This document shows, piece after piece, positions 35,273-44,120 of a DNA stretch of 64,000 nucleotides; position 1 is the stretch's first letter; each line of letters starts with the position of its first letter. The position numbers and the translations under genes were made by a program. The notes beneath the pieces were generated by a model. It worked only from the letters and a program-made list of their open reading frames with translations. It searched no databases and had not been told where the DNA came from. Origin of the DNA: an uncultured Lachnospiraceae bacterium (GTDB taxonomy: Bacteria; Bacillota; Clostridia; Lachnospirales; Lachnospiraceae); contig CAJTPO010000019.1 of the NCBI GenBank assembly GCA_910578115.1, positions 1 to 64,000 on the forward strand, given 5' to 3'.

Positions 35273-36970
35273 TTACTGCACCTTGTTCCCCAGTGTCAGC
35301 TGCACCGTCCTGCTCTCATATCCGCCGATCCCGGGTGTCATTACGGTAACATCCACAACATCACCCTTGGCATAGAACTCCAGCTCCTTCTGCAGCACAT
35401 CCATGGAAGAGATCTTATCGCCGTCAAACTCCACGATAATATCACCCTTGCGAAGGCCTGCTGCCTCAGCCGCCGTATTCTCATATACCTGTGAGATATA
35501 CACGCCTTCCGGCATACCGTACGCCTCAGATACCTCCTGTGTGACACTGATACCGGAAATACCCAGATAACCTCTCTCCTCTTCGGCCACCTTGTTCTTG
35601 GTCTCCTTCAACATCAGCTCCGCTATGATCGGGCTTGCCGCCGAGATGGGAATCGCATAGCCCATGCCCTCCACGGCACTGCCGCCGATCTTATTCGAAT
35701 TGATACCGACCACTTCACCCTTGATATTCAAAAGCGCACCGCCGGAATTACCCGGATTGATCGCCGCATCTGTCTGAATGAAGGTACCGTCCGTACCATC
35801 CGAAAGCTCAATGCTTCTGTTCAAGGCGCTGATCACGCCTGTCGTTACCGACTGTCCGTATCCTAAAGAATTCCCGATCGCAATAGCAGGTTCACCCACC
35901 GTCAGGGAATCGGAATCCCCCAGGGTAGCCACCGCAATTTCCTGCAGTGTAGTACCGCTGACATCGCTGATCGGAACAGCGATCACGGCCAGATCCATAT
36001 CCGGATCCGTTCCCTTGATGGAAGCCTTCGCCTCGCTGCCTTCCACAAACTGCACCGTCAGCTCATCCGAATCCGCAACCACATGATAATTTGATACGAT
36101 CAGCAGCTCCGTATCATTCTCGCCTACGATAATGCCGGATCCGCTGGCATCCGCCTCACTCGTCATTGTCTGCCCGAAATAAGACATCTTCTCGGTATAA
36201 TGATTGTTGATCGATACGATGGCCGGCATCACTTCCCTGACAACCTCCGACACATCCGCAACCACCGTGTTGATACTCTCCGTCACGTGTACGCCGCTGT
36301 CTGTCTTCTGATTATCCGCCCTGGCCGTTTCGTCCGTATTACTCTGCGCTGCTTCTCCTCCGTCTTCCAGAATGGCCTGTTCGCTTTCCGACACCGTCAC
36401 CGCGTTTTTGCCGATCACCGCTCCCGTTACAGCCTGCACCACAAAGATTCCGGTTCCCGCAAAGAGTCCAAACACAAGCCCCAATGACAGGCAGATTGCC
36501 GCCTTTTTCAGATAGCCATGCTGCCGCGGCTTCTTTTCTTTCTTTTTCTTCTCCTTATGCTTTCCCTGATCCATCGCCGCATAATTCGGATAGGTATTGC
36601 CATACTGATAACTGCCCGTGCCGTAAGCCGAACCTGAAGCGTTGTCAGCCGTCCCGCCCGTGGAATTTCCGGCGCTTCTGTAATATCCCGTCTGCTGACT
36701 GCCATAGGTGTTCTGCGTCCCATACGTATTACCGGAATAATTGCTGCTGCCATATCCGTATCGGTTCTGATACTGGGACCCGCCGCCCTGGTCCTGCGAA
36801 GTCTGACCCTGCCCCGCCTGTGTATAGCCGGCCTGATTCTGTACCGGACTCTGGCTCCGTGTCATGTTCTGGTTCTGCACATTGCTTTGTCCTGCCCCCG
36901 CACCCTGGCTCTGTCTTTCTCCCGATTCCTGCGATCCCATGTTCTTGTCATTATAATTGTTATCGTACAT
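35273..36970 (-). CDS. HtrA/DegP-like serine protease with low-complexity cytoplasmic N-terminus
   Basis: A 565-residue membrane-anchored protease. Residues 1-130 are extremely rich in Gln, Asn, Gly, Ser and Tyr (NRYGYGSSNYSGNTYGTQN). A lysine-rich stop signal and one membrane segment follow (about 147-172). The trypsin-like domain has His in VSNYHVVADS, Asp in DPDMDLAVIAV and Ser in NPGNSGGALL; one PDZ domain ends the protein (AAGLRKGDIIVEFDGDKI). It degrades or refolds damaged exported proteins. The start MYDNNYND at 36970 has GGGGCAGGA upstream. The prion-like tail is cytoplasmic by topology, which is unusual for HtrA. Confidence 0.85.
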   Translation of the reverse strand: MYDNNYNDKNMGSQESGERQSQGAGAGQSNVQNQNMTRSQSPVQNQAGYTQAGQGQTSQDQGGGSQYQNRYGYGSSNYSGNTYGTQNTYGSQQTGYYRSAGNSTGGTADNASGSAYGTGSYQYGNTYPNYAAMDQGKHKEKKKKEKKPRQHGYLKKAAICLSLGLVFGLFAGTGIFVVQAVTGAVIGKNAVTVSESEQAILEDGGEAAQSNTDETARADNQKTDSGVHVTESINTVVADVSEVVREVMPAIVSINNHYTEKMSYFGQTMTSEADASGSGIIVGENDTELLIVSNYHVVADSDELTVQFVEGSEAKASIKGTDPDMDLAVIAVPISDVSGTTLQEIAVATLGDSDSLTVGEPAIAIGNSLGYGQSVTTGVISALNRSIELSDGTDGTFIQTDAAINPGNSGGALLNIKGEVVGINSNKIGGSAVEGMGYAIPISAASPIIAELMLKETKNKVAEEERGYLGISGISVTQEVSEAYGMPEGVYISQVYENTAAEAAGLRKGDIIVEFDGDKISSMDVLQKELEFYAKGDVVDVTVMTPGIGGYESRTVQLTLGNKVQ

Positions 36971-37104
36971 AGTTCCTGCCCCTTTCATTTCTTTCTATGA
37001 TTACGGCCCGCTCTATCGTTGTCCGTTTCTCTTTTTCTTTGTTTCTGAGGTCAGTATATCTTCTAATTGTGTTCAAACTGTGACAAAATTTTATAAAAAC
37101 TGTG

Positions 37105-37138
37105 TTTTTAAAAAGCCAGGCCGTGACAGCCTGACTTT
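37105..37138 (-). terminator. Terminator after glmS
   Basis: On the minus strand AAGTCAGGC (37137-37129) and GCCTGGCTT (37121-37113) pair around a 7-nt loop and are followed by TTTAAAAAC. It lies about 65 nt past the glmS stop and before the htrA-like gene. The remaining part of this gap (36971-37100) should hold the protease promoter; I see no strong match. Confidence 0.75.
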
Positions 37139-37202
37139 TACTTCCGCAGTTTTTCTCCTCTTTTGCCAGAAGCGTACGTATTCCGACACAGCTTCATCTC
37201 TT

Positions 37203-39029
37203 CTACTCGACAGTCACCGATTTCGCCAGGTTCCTCGGTTTATCCACATCGCACCCCTTGCCTACCGCCACATAATACCCGAACAGCTGCAGCGGTATGA
37301 TGGCCAGAGAATTGGCAAAGAAAGGATTTGTCTCCGGAATGTAGATCACATAATCCGCAGCCTTCTCAATCTCTTTGTTCTCTTCACAGGTAACCGCCAG
37401 CACAAACGCACCTCTGGCTTTCACCTCCACCATGTTGCTGATGGTCTTGGCATACAGGTCCGGCTGGGTGGACACCGCCGCCACCAGCGTTCCCTCCTCG
37501 ATCAGGGAGATCGTGCCGTGCTTCAATTCCCCGGCAGCATAGGCTTCGGAATGAATATAGGAGATTTCCTTTAATTTCAGGGAGCCTTCCAGAGAGATCG
37601 CATGATCGATACCTCTCCCGATAAAGAACACATCCTTGGCTCCTATGTAACGATTGGCAAATTTCTGTATCTTGAATTTATTGTTCAGCAGAAGTTCGAT
37701 CTGATCCGGCAGGCATCGCAGGTCGCCCAGCATGGCAGCGAACTCCTTGTTCTTAATCTGTCCCCGCACTCTGCCAAGCTTCATGGCCAGCAGATACAAC
37801 GCCACCAGCTGCGCGCTGTAGGCTTTGGTGGTAGCCACCGCAATCTCCGGTCCGGCCCAGGTGTACATGACGTTGTCCGCCTCCCTGGCGATAGAGCTTC
37901 CTACCACATTGACAATGCCCAGCACCTGAAAACCGCGGGCCTTTGCCTCCCGCAGCGCCGCCAGCGTATCCGCCGTCTCGCCGGACTGGCTGATCACCAC
38001 CACCATGGCCCCCTCCTCCAGAATAGGGTTCCGGTAACGGAACTCCGAAGCCAGATCCACTTCCACGGGAATCCGTGCCAGCCCCTCGATCACATACTTG
38101 CCCGTCATCCCCGCATGGTATGCCGACCCGCATGCCACGATATGGATCTTCCGGATCCCGCTAAGCTCCTCATCCGTCATATTCAACTCTTCGATGACAA
38201 TATCGTTATCCTTGATCCTGGGTAAAAGGGTATCCGTCACGGTTTTGGGCTGCTCATACATCTCTTTTAACATGAAATGCTCATACCCGCCCTTCTCCGC
38301 CGCATTGGCGTCCCAGTCGATGGTCACGGACTCCTTCTGGATCTCCTCCTCGTCCACCGTGTAGAAGTGCATATGATCTGCACGCAGCCGCACGATCTCC
38401 TGATTGTCAACATAATAGATCTTTCTCGTATATTTTAAGATAGCCGGTACGTCGGAAGCAATAAAGCATCCGTCCTGATTCTGTCCCACCACCAGGGGGG
38501 AATCTTTCCTGGCTGCAAAGATCTGATCCGGACAATCCGCAAACAGGATGCCCAGCGCATAGGATCCCTCCACGCGGTGCAGCACCTTCGTCACGGTCTC
38601 CATGGGGTTCCCTTTATAATAATAGTCCAGAAGATGCGCCAGCACTTCCGTATCCGTCTCCGACACGAATCGATACCCCTTGTCCGTCAGCATCCGGCGC
38701 AGCTGAATATAATTCTCGATAATGCCGTTATGTACCACCGTGATCGTCTCGTCCGCATTGAAATGAGGATGCGCATTGACATTACTCGGTATGCCATGGG
38801 TCGCCCACCTGGTATGCCCGATGCCGCAGAGCCCTGTCATCGTCTCGCCGCCATGGGTCAGATTTTCCAGAATCTTCAACCTGCCCACGGACTTGGTGAT
38901 GTTGATCTTCTCACCGTCATAGATGGCCATGCCTGCCGAATCATATCCCCGGTACTCCAGCCTGGACAGACCGTCCAGGATAATAGGAGCCGCCTGTTTT
39001 GTCCCGATATATCCTACAATTCCGCACAT
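37203..39029 (-). CDS. glmS: Glutamine-fructose-6-phosphate aminotransferase
   Basis: A 608-residue cytoplasmic enzyme that makes glucosamine 6-phosphate from fructose 6-phosphate and glutamine, the first step toward UDP-GlcNAc. The N-terminal Ntn amidase begins with the Cys nucleophile (MCGIVGYIGTKQAAPI) and has GLCGIGHTRWATHG. Two SIS domains follow (ISQSGETADTLAALREA, and the C-terminal GRGIDHAISLEGSLKLKEIS). The end KSVTVE is typical. AGAGG precedes the ATG. The 64-nt gap upstream is too short for a glmS ribozyme. It lies at the distal end of the surface-polysaccharide genes, which consume its product. Confidence 0.96.
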   Translation of the reverse strand: MCGIVGYIGTKQAAPIILDGLSRLEYRGYDSAGMAIYDGEKINITKSVGRLKILENLTHGGETMTGLCGIGHTRWATHGIPSNVNAHPHFNADETITVVHNGIIENYIQLRRMLTDKGYRFVSETDTEVLAHLLDYYYKGNPMETVTKVLHRVEGSYALGILFADCPDQIFAARKDSPLVVGQNQDGCFIASDVPAILKYTRKIYYVDNQEIVRLRADHMHFYTVDEEEIQKESVTIDWDANAAEKGGYEHFMLKEMYEQPKTVTDTLLPRIKDNDIVIEELNMTDEELSGIRKIHIVACGSAYHAGMTGKYVIEGLARIPVEVDLASEFRYRNPILEEGAMVVVISQSGETADTLAALREAKARGFQVLGIVNVVGSSIAREADNVMYTWAGPEIAVATTKAYSAQLVALYLLAMKLGRVRGQIKNKEFAAMLGDLRCLPDQIELLLNNKFKIQKFANRYIGAKDVFFIGRGIDHAISLEGSLKLKEISYIHSEAYAAGELKHGTISLIEEGTLVAAVSTQPDLYAKTISNMVEVKARGAFVLAVTCEENKEIEKAADYVIYIPETNPFFANSLAIIPLQLFGYYVAVGKGCDVDKPRNLAKSVTVE

Positions 39030-39093
39030 ATTGATACCTCTCTTTCTCAGCCCTTCATCATAACAGCATCTCGTTGGCTCTATTTCTTCTATC

Positions 39094-40077
39094 CTATGAC
39101 CAGTATTCCTTACTGTTTGACATTCTGACCACTAATTTCCCCGGCAGACTGCGGTAATGCTTTCCCAACAGATATCCTGCATACTTAAATCCGCTTTGCA
39201 CCAGGACATGCGGGATCTTCCTCTTAAATCCCGCCTCACGAAGATGCCTGATCATCTGCCTCACGAACCTGATCCCCTCTGATTCCGAAGGGTACGCCGC
39301 AAAGATCTCCGGATGCTCCGCCTGGGACACACCCAGATCAAAATTCCTGCGGAACTGTTCCACGTTGGTATAATTATGAGAATGGAATACTTTTGCCTCC
39401 GCAGTATAGGCGATGCCATATCCCGCCTCCACAGCCCTGGCGGCATAGATCATATCCTCATTAAATATTGTATGTTTCACAAATCCGCCCAATTCATCGA
39501 ATATCCGTCTGCTGTACGCGGCACAGACATTGGAACAGAAGAATGTTTTCAGCCCCAGTCTCTCCAGATCCGCCTGTGTCTTGATCATGGACTGTTCCGG
39601 ATAATTGAAGCTTCTTGTATATTTCTCTATCTCACTGCTGCCCTCGGGAGCTATCTGTCTGGCATATGCCACGGCAACCTTCTCCCTGCGCAGCTGCCCA
39701 AGCAGTTCTTCTATCAAATGCGCATCGGCCGGAACAGCATCCTGCGTCATCATAATGAAATACTCTGCATCCGAATACTGCACACCGCGATTTCTTGTCC
39801 TGCCATGATCAAACTCCCGCCTGGACAGATGCCTGACCAGCACATTATGATGATCTTTCTGAAAGGACGTCCCATAGATCAATCGATCAAAATATTTCTG
39901 CTCCGTATTCATGACAATGATCCGGTTCACTGAAACACTCTGTTGTTCCAGTTTCCTGATCAATTCCAGAAATGTATTGTCGGGCTTATAGACAGGAATG
40001 ATTATATCCGTCTTTTCCACGCTTTTATCCTCCGTTACCAGTTCCTGTTTTAGCGCCAAAAGGAGCCGATTCTTCAT
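39094..40077 (-). CDS. Family 2 glycosyltransferase, rhamnosyltransferase-like
   Basis: A 327-residue GT-A enzyme: DIIIPVYKPDNTFLELIRKL (about 24-43), a donor-site QDAV in place of the common DxD, then CSNVCAAYSRRIFDELGGF and NEDMIYAARAVEAGYGIAY. RHLSRREFDHGRTRNRGV is the signature stretch of rhamnosyltransferases such as RgpF/WbbL-type. It would add dTDP-rhamnose-derived sugar, which fits the rfb genes in the same locus. It is preceded by the LCP gene with a 22-nt gap and AAAGGGG, and lies upstream of glmS. Confidence 0.8.
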   Translation of the reverse strand: MKNRLLLALKQELVTEDKSVEKTDIIIPVYKPDNTFLELIRKLEQQSVSVNRIIVMNTEQKYFDRLIYGTSFQKDHHNVLVRHLSRREFDHGRTRNRGVQYSDAEYFIMMTQDAVPADAHLIEELLGQLRREKVAVAYARQIAPEGSSEIEKYTRSFNYPEQSMIKTQADLERLGLKTFFCSNVCAAYSRRIFDELGGFVKHTIFNEDMIYAARAVEAGYGIAYTAEAKVFHSHNYTNVEQFRRNFDLGVSQAEHPEIFAAYPSESEGIRFVRQMIRHLREAGFKRKIPHVLVQSGFKYAGYLLGKHYRSLPGKLVVRMSNSKEYWS

Positions 40078-40099
40078 AAGACCGGCCCCTTTGCTCTGC

Positions 40100-41320
40100 T
40101 TATTTGCCTATATATCCATTTGTATCCTGATAAATCTTTTCACTGCAACGCTTAACATCAGCAGAAGGCTCGTAGCTGCTGTCGTCGAACAGGAACTGGT
40201 GCAGCCACTTGACATTATCCTCCAGGCTGACCGGAATAACACAGGATCCCTTCGACCCGATCCGGCCGGTAGCACGGTTGGACTCCTGCGGGAATCCGGC
40301 CGTATCTGAGATATAGTACGTCGTCACATTACCCAGCATCTCCACGATCTCCGACAGGTCCAGAGATGTATATACTTTATCAAATACGGCGTTTGCTGTT
40401 TCCGTCAGCTGCGGCAGGGAAGCCTTCTTGGCCTGATCCGCCACTGCAGACAGTACCTCCCGCTGTCTCTCGGCACGTTTGAAATCGTCTCCGGCAGTAT
40501 AGCGGATACGACAGTATCCGGTAGCCTGCAATCCATCCAACAGCTGATACCCCGTAGACGAAACAGGTGTATAGCTGCGCTTTAAGTCTTCAGCGATACA
40601 AAGCTGATAGTTATTCAGATGACTGATCTCCGAATCATCCACATCGATATATACCCCGCCCAGAGCATCGATGGTGTCTGTCAACCCCGCAAAACCAACG
40701 GTAACAAAGTCTGTGATATTCAGATCCAGATTCATATTCAGCATGTTGATCGCCATCTCCGGACCGCCCTTCGCATACGCCGCATTACACTTGTTGTAGG
40801 AATCGTTGCTCAGGTTCAGATAAGTATCACGGTATACCGACACCAGCCTGCACTCTCCGGTATCCTGATTGATCGAAGCGATCATGATCGTATCGCTTCG
40901 TGTATTCTTCGTCAATGCACCCGTCGTGGAGTCTACACCGAACAAAGCTATATTCCGATAGCCTTTCATGGTAGTCTCCTCCGCCTCCTTAACCTGCGGA
41001 TTGATAATGATCTCGTTCTCATCCAGATCCAGCTTTCCGCTCTTGGTACCGGACAATACGGTGTACAGAACGAATACCGCAATGACCAGTATGATAATCT
41101 CTATAATAAAAATAATGATTCTTCTGCGCTGCTTCTTAGCCTGTGCTTTCCTGCTGGAAGCTTTCTTACCGGACCCCTTTTTGCCGGAAGGCTTCTTCCC
41201 TGACGGTTTCTTTCCGGACGATGGTCTGTTGCCGCTTCCTCTGTTCCCTGATCCGGAGGATTTCTTTTTCTTCGGGGCTACCCGTTCCTCTTCATATGCC
41301 TCATCCCTGTATTTAGCCAT
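40100..41320 (-). CDS. LCP (LytR-CpsA-Psr) family glycopolymer ligase
   Basis: A 406-residue membrane-anchored enzyme. A cytoplasmic basic tail of Ser-Gly-Lys-Lys-Pro repeats (about 18-66) precedes a single membrane helix (RRIIIFIIEIIILVIAVFVL). The extracellular LCP domain follows, with GYRNIALFGVDSTTG, KNTRSDTIMIASINQDTG and LVSVYRDTYLNL carrying the conserved Arg and Asp residues. CRIRYTAGDDFKRAERQREVL is the final family block. LCP proteins move lipid-linked glycopolymers onto peptidoglycan. Gene position between the glycosyltransferases and the phosphoglycosyltransferase supports that role. AAGGAG precedes the ATG. Confidence 0.9.
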   Translation of the reverse strand: MAKYRDEAYEEERVAPKKKKSSGSGNRGSGNRPSSGKKPSGKKPSGKKGSGKKASSRKAQAKKQRRRIIIFIIEIIILVIAVFVLYTVLSGTKSGKLDLDENEIIINPQVKEAEETTMKGYRNIALFGVDSTTGALTKNTRSDTIMIASINQDTGECRLVSVYRDTYLNLSNDSYNKCNAAYAKGGPEMAINMLNMNLDLNITDFVTVGFAGLTDTIDALGGVYIDVDDSEISHLNNYQLCIAEDLKRSYTPVSSTGYQLLDGLQATGYCRIRYTAGDDFKRAERQREVLSAVADQAKKASLPQLTETANAVFDKVYTSLDLSEIVEMLGNVTTYYISDTAGFPQESNRATGRIGSKGSCVIPVSLEDNVKWLHQFLFDDSSYEPSADVKRCSEKIYQDTNGYIGK

Positions 41321-41375
41321 ATATTGTACTCCTTAACAAAAACGATTTTTCTGTTGCAAAAAACTTCCAGCGCTT

Positions 41376-41404
41376 ATTTTCTCACAATCCACGACAAAAG
41401 TCAA
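41376..41404 (-). promoter_or_regulatory. Candidate promoter of the LCP gene
   Basis: On the minus strand -35 TTGACT (41404-41399), 17-bp spacer and -10 GAAAAT (41381-41376) precede the LCP gene by about 56 nt. A small hairpin (ATTAGT/ACTAAT, 41432-41448) overlaps the stop codon of the gene upstream. Confidence 0.4.
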
Positions 41405-41443
41405 CAGCTCCGCCGAATGCCCAGCCTTCACATTAGTATTGCA

Positions 41444-42853
41444 CTAATAGGCATTTTTATTTATAAACCCTTTAAAAATAGTCAGAAACATGATCTTAAT
41501 ATCAAAGGACATTGTCCAGTTTTCAATATAGAAAATATCATGTTCAATTCTCCTCTTAATAGAGGTATCCCCTCGATAACCGTTGATCTGCGCCCAGCCG
41601 GTAAGTCCCGGCCTGACCTGGTGTTTTACCATATAACGGGGAATCTCTTCCTTGAACTTCTCCACGAACTGAGGGCGTTCAGGTCTTGGACCTACCACGC
41701 TCATATCCCCCCGCAGAATATTAAACAGCTGCGGCAGTTCGTCAATGCTTGTCCTCCGCAGAAACCGGCCGACTCTGGTTACGCGGGGATCATCTTTCGT
41801 CGTCCACCCCTGTGCTTCTTTGGAAGGCTTCTGCACTTCCATCGTGCGGAACTTATACATTTTAAAGGGTTTATTGTGCAGACCGATCCGTTCCTGCTTA
41901 AAGATGATGGGGCCCCGGGAAGTGAATCGCACTGCTATGGCAGCTCCCAGCATAACGGGCGAGGAAATCACCAGGCCGGTCAATGCTGTAACGATATCCA
42001 CTACCCGCTTGGCAATCCAGTTCAGCGTGTTGGTCAGCGGCACATAACGGATGTTGATCACCGGAAGTCCCATTAAATCTTCTGTGTAAGGCCTGCTGGG
42101 AAAAAGGCTGTTATAATCCGGAATAAATTTCGTATGGACACCGGACTTCTCACACATATCCACAATACGCTCCAAATGATCGTAGTCTTTCAGCGAAAGG
42201 GTAATAGCGATCTCATCCAGCTTGTTCTGAGGCAGGATATAAAGCAGGTTTTCTATTCTCCCCAACACCTTAACGCCTTTATAGAGGGTTCCGCTGGGGA
42301 CACTGTCATCCAGAATTCCTCTTACCACATATCCCCACTGCGGGTTGGTATTGATACGGTTAATGTACTCCTCCGCTGCCCGCGAATACCCTACCAGAAG
42401 AATATATTTCAGGTTATAGCCCTTTTCACGAAAATACTGTAGAAGAATACGGATCAGAGAGCGTCCGAGAGTTGTTAAAATAATGTTCAGAATATAGAAG
42501 TATCCCATCATAAGACGGGAGAAATGAATCTGCGAAACCATATACCAGCCGGCCATCAAAATAACAAGACCCACCGTGTTTGCCTGGAAAATATTAAGAA
42601 TCTCATACTTATGGACAGTTGCACGCTTCGGTGTGTAGAGATTAAAAATATAATAGAGGATCAGGCACCCCGGCACAATCAAAAGCAGCATCTCAAAGTA
42701 GGTGCCCACAGGAAGCGCACCTACATTAGGATCACTGTTTGAAACAGGACTGGCGAATCTCAAATACCAGGCCAGCATATAAGACACTGCCACGACCACA
42801 GCGTCCAACACTACATGTAATCTATTAAAATATTTCTGGTTATCCTTGATCAT
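41444..42853 (-). CDS. Polyprenyl phosphoglycosyltransferase (WbaP/exopolysaccharide initiator type)
   Basis: A 469-residue membrane protein with four or five N-terminal hydrophobic segments, a CoA-binding-like middle (ILLVGYSRAAEEYINRI) and a C-terminal bacterial sugar transferase domain. Its blocks are KRVVDIVTALTGLVISSPV, IIFKQERIGLHNKPFKMYKF, TSIDELPQLFNILRGDMSVV and GPRPERPQFVEKF. It places the first sugar phosphate on undecaprenyl phosphate to begin the repeat unit. Length and layout match undecaprenyl-phosphate glucose phosphotransferases; the actual sugar is not known. The 178-nt gap upstream (42854-43032) holds AT-rich sequence with a TTGACA but no well-spaced -10. Confidence 0.88.
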   Translation of the reverse strand: MIKDNQKYFNRLHVVLDAVVVAVSYMLAWYLRFASPVSNSDPNVGALPVGTYFEMLLLIVPGCLILYYIFNLYTPKRATVHKYEILNIFQANTVGLVILMAGWYMVSQIHFSRLMMGYFYILNIILTTLGRSLIRILLQYFREKGYNLKYILLVGYSRAAEEYINRINTNPQWGYVVRGILDDSVPSGTLYKGVKVLGRIENLLYILPQNKLDEIAITLSLKDYDHLERIVDMCEKSGVHTKFIPDYNSLFPSRPYTEDLMGLPVINIRYVPLTNTLNWIAKRVVDIVTALTGLVISSPVMLGAAIAVRFTSRGPIIFKQERIGLHNKPFKMYKFRTMEVQKPSKEAQGWTTKDDPRVTRVGRFLRRTSIDELPQLFNILRGDMSVVGPRPERPQFVEKFKEEIPRYMVKHQVRPGLTGWAQINGYRGDTSIKRRIEHDIFYIENWTMSFDIKIMFLTIFKGFINKNAY

Positions 42854-43032
42854 AATGTTATCTGTCCCGATATTATTTACTGCTTATCGTCAATCGTCCT
42901 GAATGCCTGTCCAAAACGTATTCTCCAAATAGAAACGGCACGCATATATACGCCCGTATTGCTATTATATTACAATAATCCTGTCAAAAAAACAACCTGT
43001 TGTTCCCGGCCGTCTAAAATCGTCCGTAATAG

Positions 43033-44001
43033 TTATCTCAAAAATCTGTAACATATGTTACGCCATAACTCCAGCTGGATGACAATATAATTCCTTATAT
43101 TTTCTTTCCGAAAACAAAGTTTATTCCTCCTGCCTTCCTCGGAAGCACACAATTTAAACCCTCTGCCAAGTCCCCTGATATAATCTTTCCCCAGTCCCCT
43201 GCGCATAAAAAATAATGTCTTCACCGCAAACCCCGGAAGAAGCAGCGGCATATTCAGCAGGATCTGCAATAACGGCATATTTTTATAGATCAAATACACA
43301 CTGTTTCTGGAGGTTAAATCTACTTTAAACTTATTGTATCTGGTGCCTGACACACCGCTTCCGGCGTGATATACGATGGCCTGTGGAATATACAGATTCA
43401 CGTAGCCATAGATCCTTGCACGATATCCGAGATCAACATCCTCCAGATACGCAAAATGCTGCTCATCCAACCAGCCGATCTCATGCAGCATACTCCTGCG
43501 CAAAATGGCTGCTCCTCCACATGCCGAAAAAATACGCCGCTCCTTCTGATACGCCTGCACCGGTTTATCCCTGCCCAGGGCAAAGGCCCAGCCCAGTGCA
43601 CAGTAATAGTCCCCTGCATCATCCAGCAGTTCCTTCCGGTACAGATTCCTGATCTGGGCTGCCCCCGAGAAAGCCCGTGGATTCCGGTCCATGGCGTGCT
43701 CCAGTGCTTCCACAAATCCGGGCTCTGCCTCCGTATCATTATTCAATAAGATAACATACGTCGTTCTACTGCTCTCTATGCCGGCATTCACCGCCTTACA
43801 GAAACCATAATTCCTGTCAAAACATTTTAACGTTATCTCCGGGAATTTCTCCTGCACCAGCTCCCTGCTGCCATCCACCGATCCATTGTCCACTACGATG
43901 ATATGCGCTGGCTCTCCTGCCAGAGAACGAAGACACGCTTCAATATATTTCATTCCATTGTAATTGGGAATGACTATGGTAGATCTGATCTTTTCTCCCA
44001 T
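43033..44001 (-). CDS. Family 2 glycosyltransferase
   Basis: A GT-A enzyme of about 322 residues: TIVIPNYNGMKYIEACLRSL, VVDNGSVDGS, LLNNDTEAEPGFVEAL (acidic donor motif near residue 83), and LDEQHFAYLEDVDLGYRARI typical of rhamnosyltransferase-like GT2 proteins. A hydrophobic stretch (MPLLQILLNMPLLLPGFAVK) near the C-terminus would bind the membrane. The start at 44001 (MGEKIRSTI) is chosen because AAAGGG lies upstream; an ATG at 44022 or 44061 is possible. It would extend the lipid-linked chain of the surface polymer. Confidence 0.85.
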   Translation of the reverse strand: MGEKIRSTIVIPNYNGMKYIEACLRSLAGEPAHIIVVDNGSVDGSRELVQEKFPEITLKCFDRNYGFCKAVNAGIESSRTTYVILLNNDTEAEPGFVEALEHAMDRNPRAFSGAAQIRNLYRKELLDDAGDYYCALGWAFALGRDKPVQAYQKERRIFSACGGAAILRRSMLHEIGWLDEQHFAYLEDVDLGYRARIYGYVNLYIPQAIVYHAGSGVSGTRYNKFKVDLTSRNSVYLIYKNMPLLQILLNMPLLLPGFAVKTLFFMRRGLGKDYIRGLGRGFKLCASEEGRRNKLCFRKENIRNYIVIQLELWRNICYRFLR

Positions 44002-44120
44002 ACCAGAAACCGGCCCTTTCATATCTATAGTTAACGGCACCAGTACAGATATCAGGCACATTATTCACTGTTATTGCTGTACTGGAAATTTCATTTACTA
44101 TAATTTAAATTTAACTTTTC

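Noticed and set aside
39030..39093. glmS ribozyme upstream of glmS
   Set aside because: Only 64 nt separate glmS from the preceding gene, too short for the ribozyme, and its core sequence is not visible.
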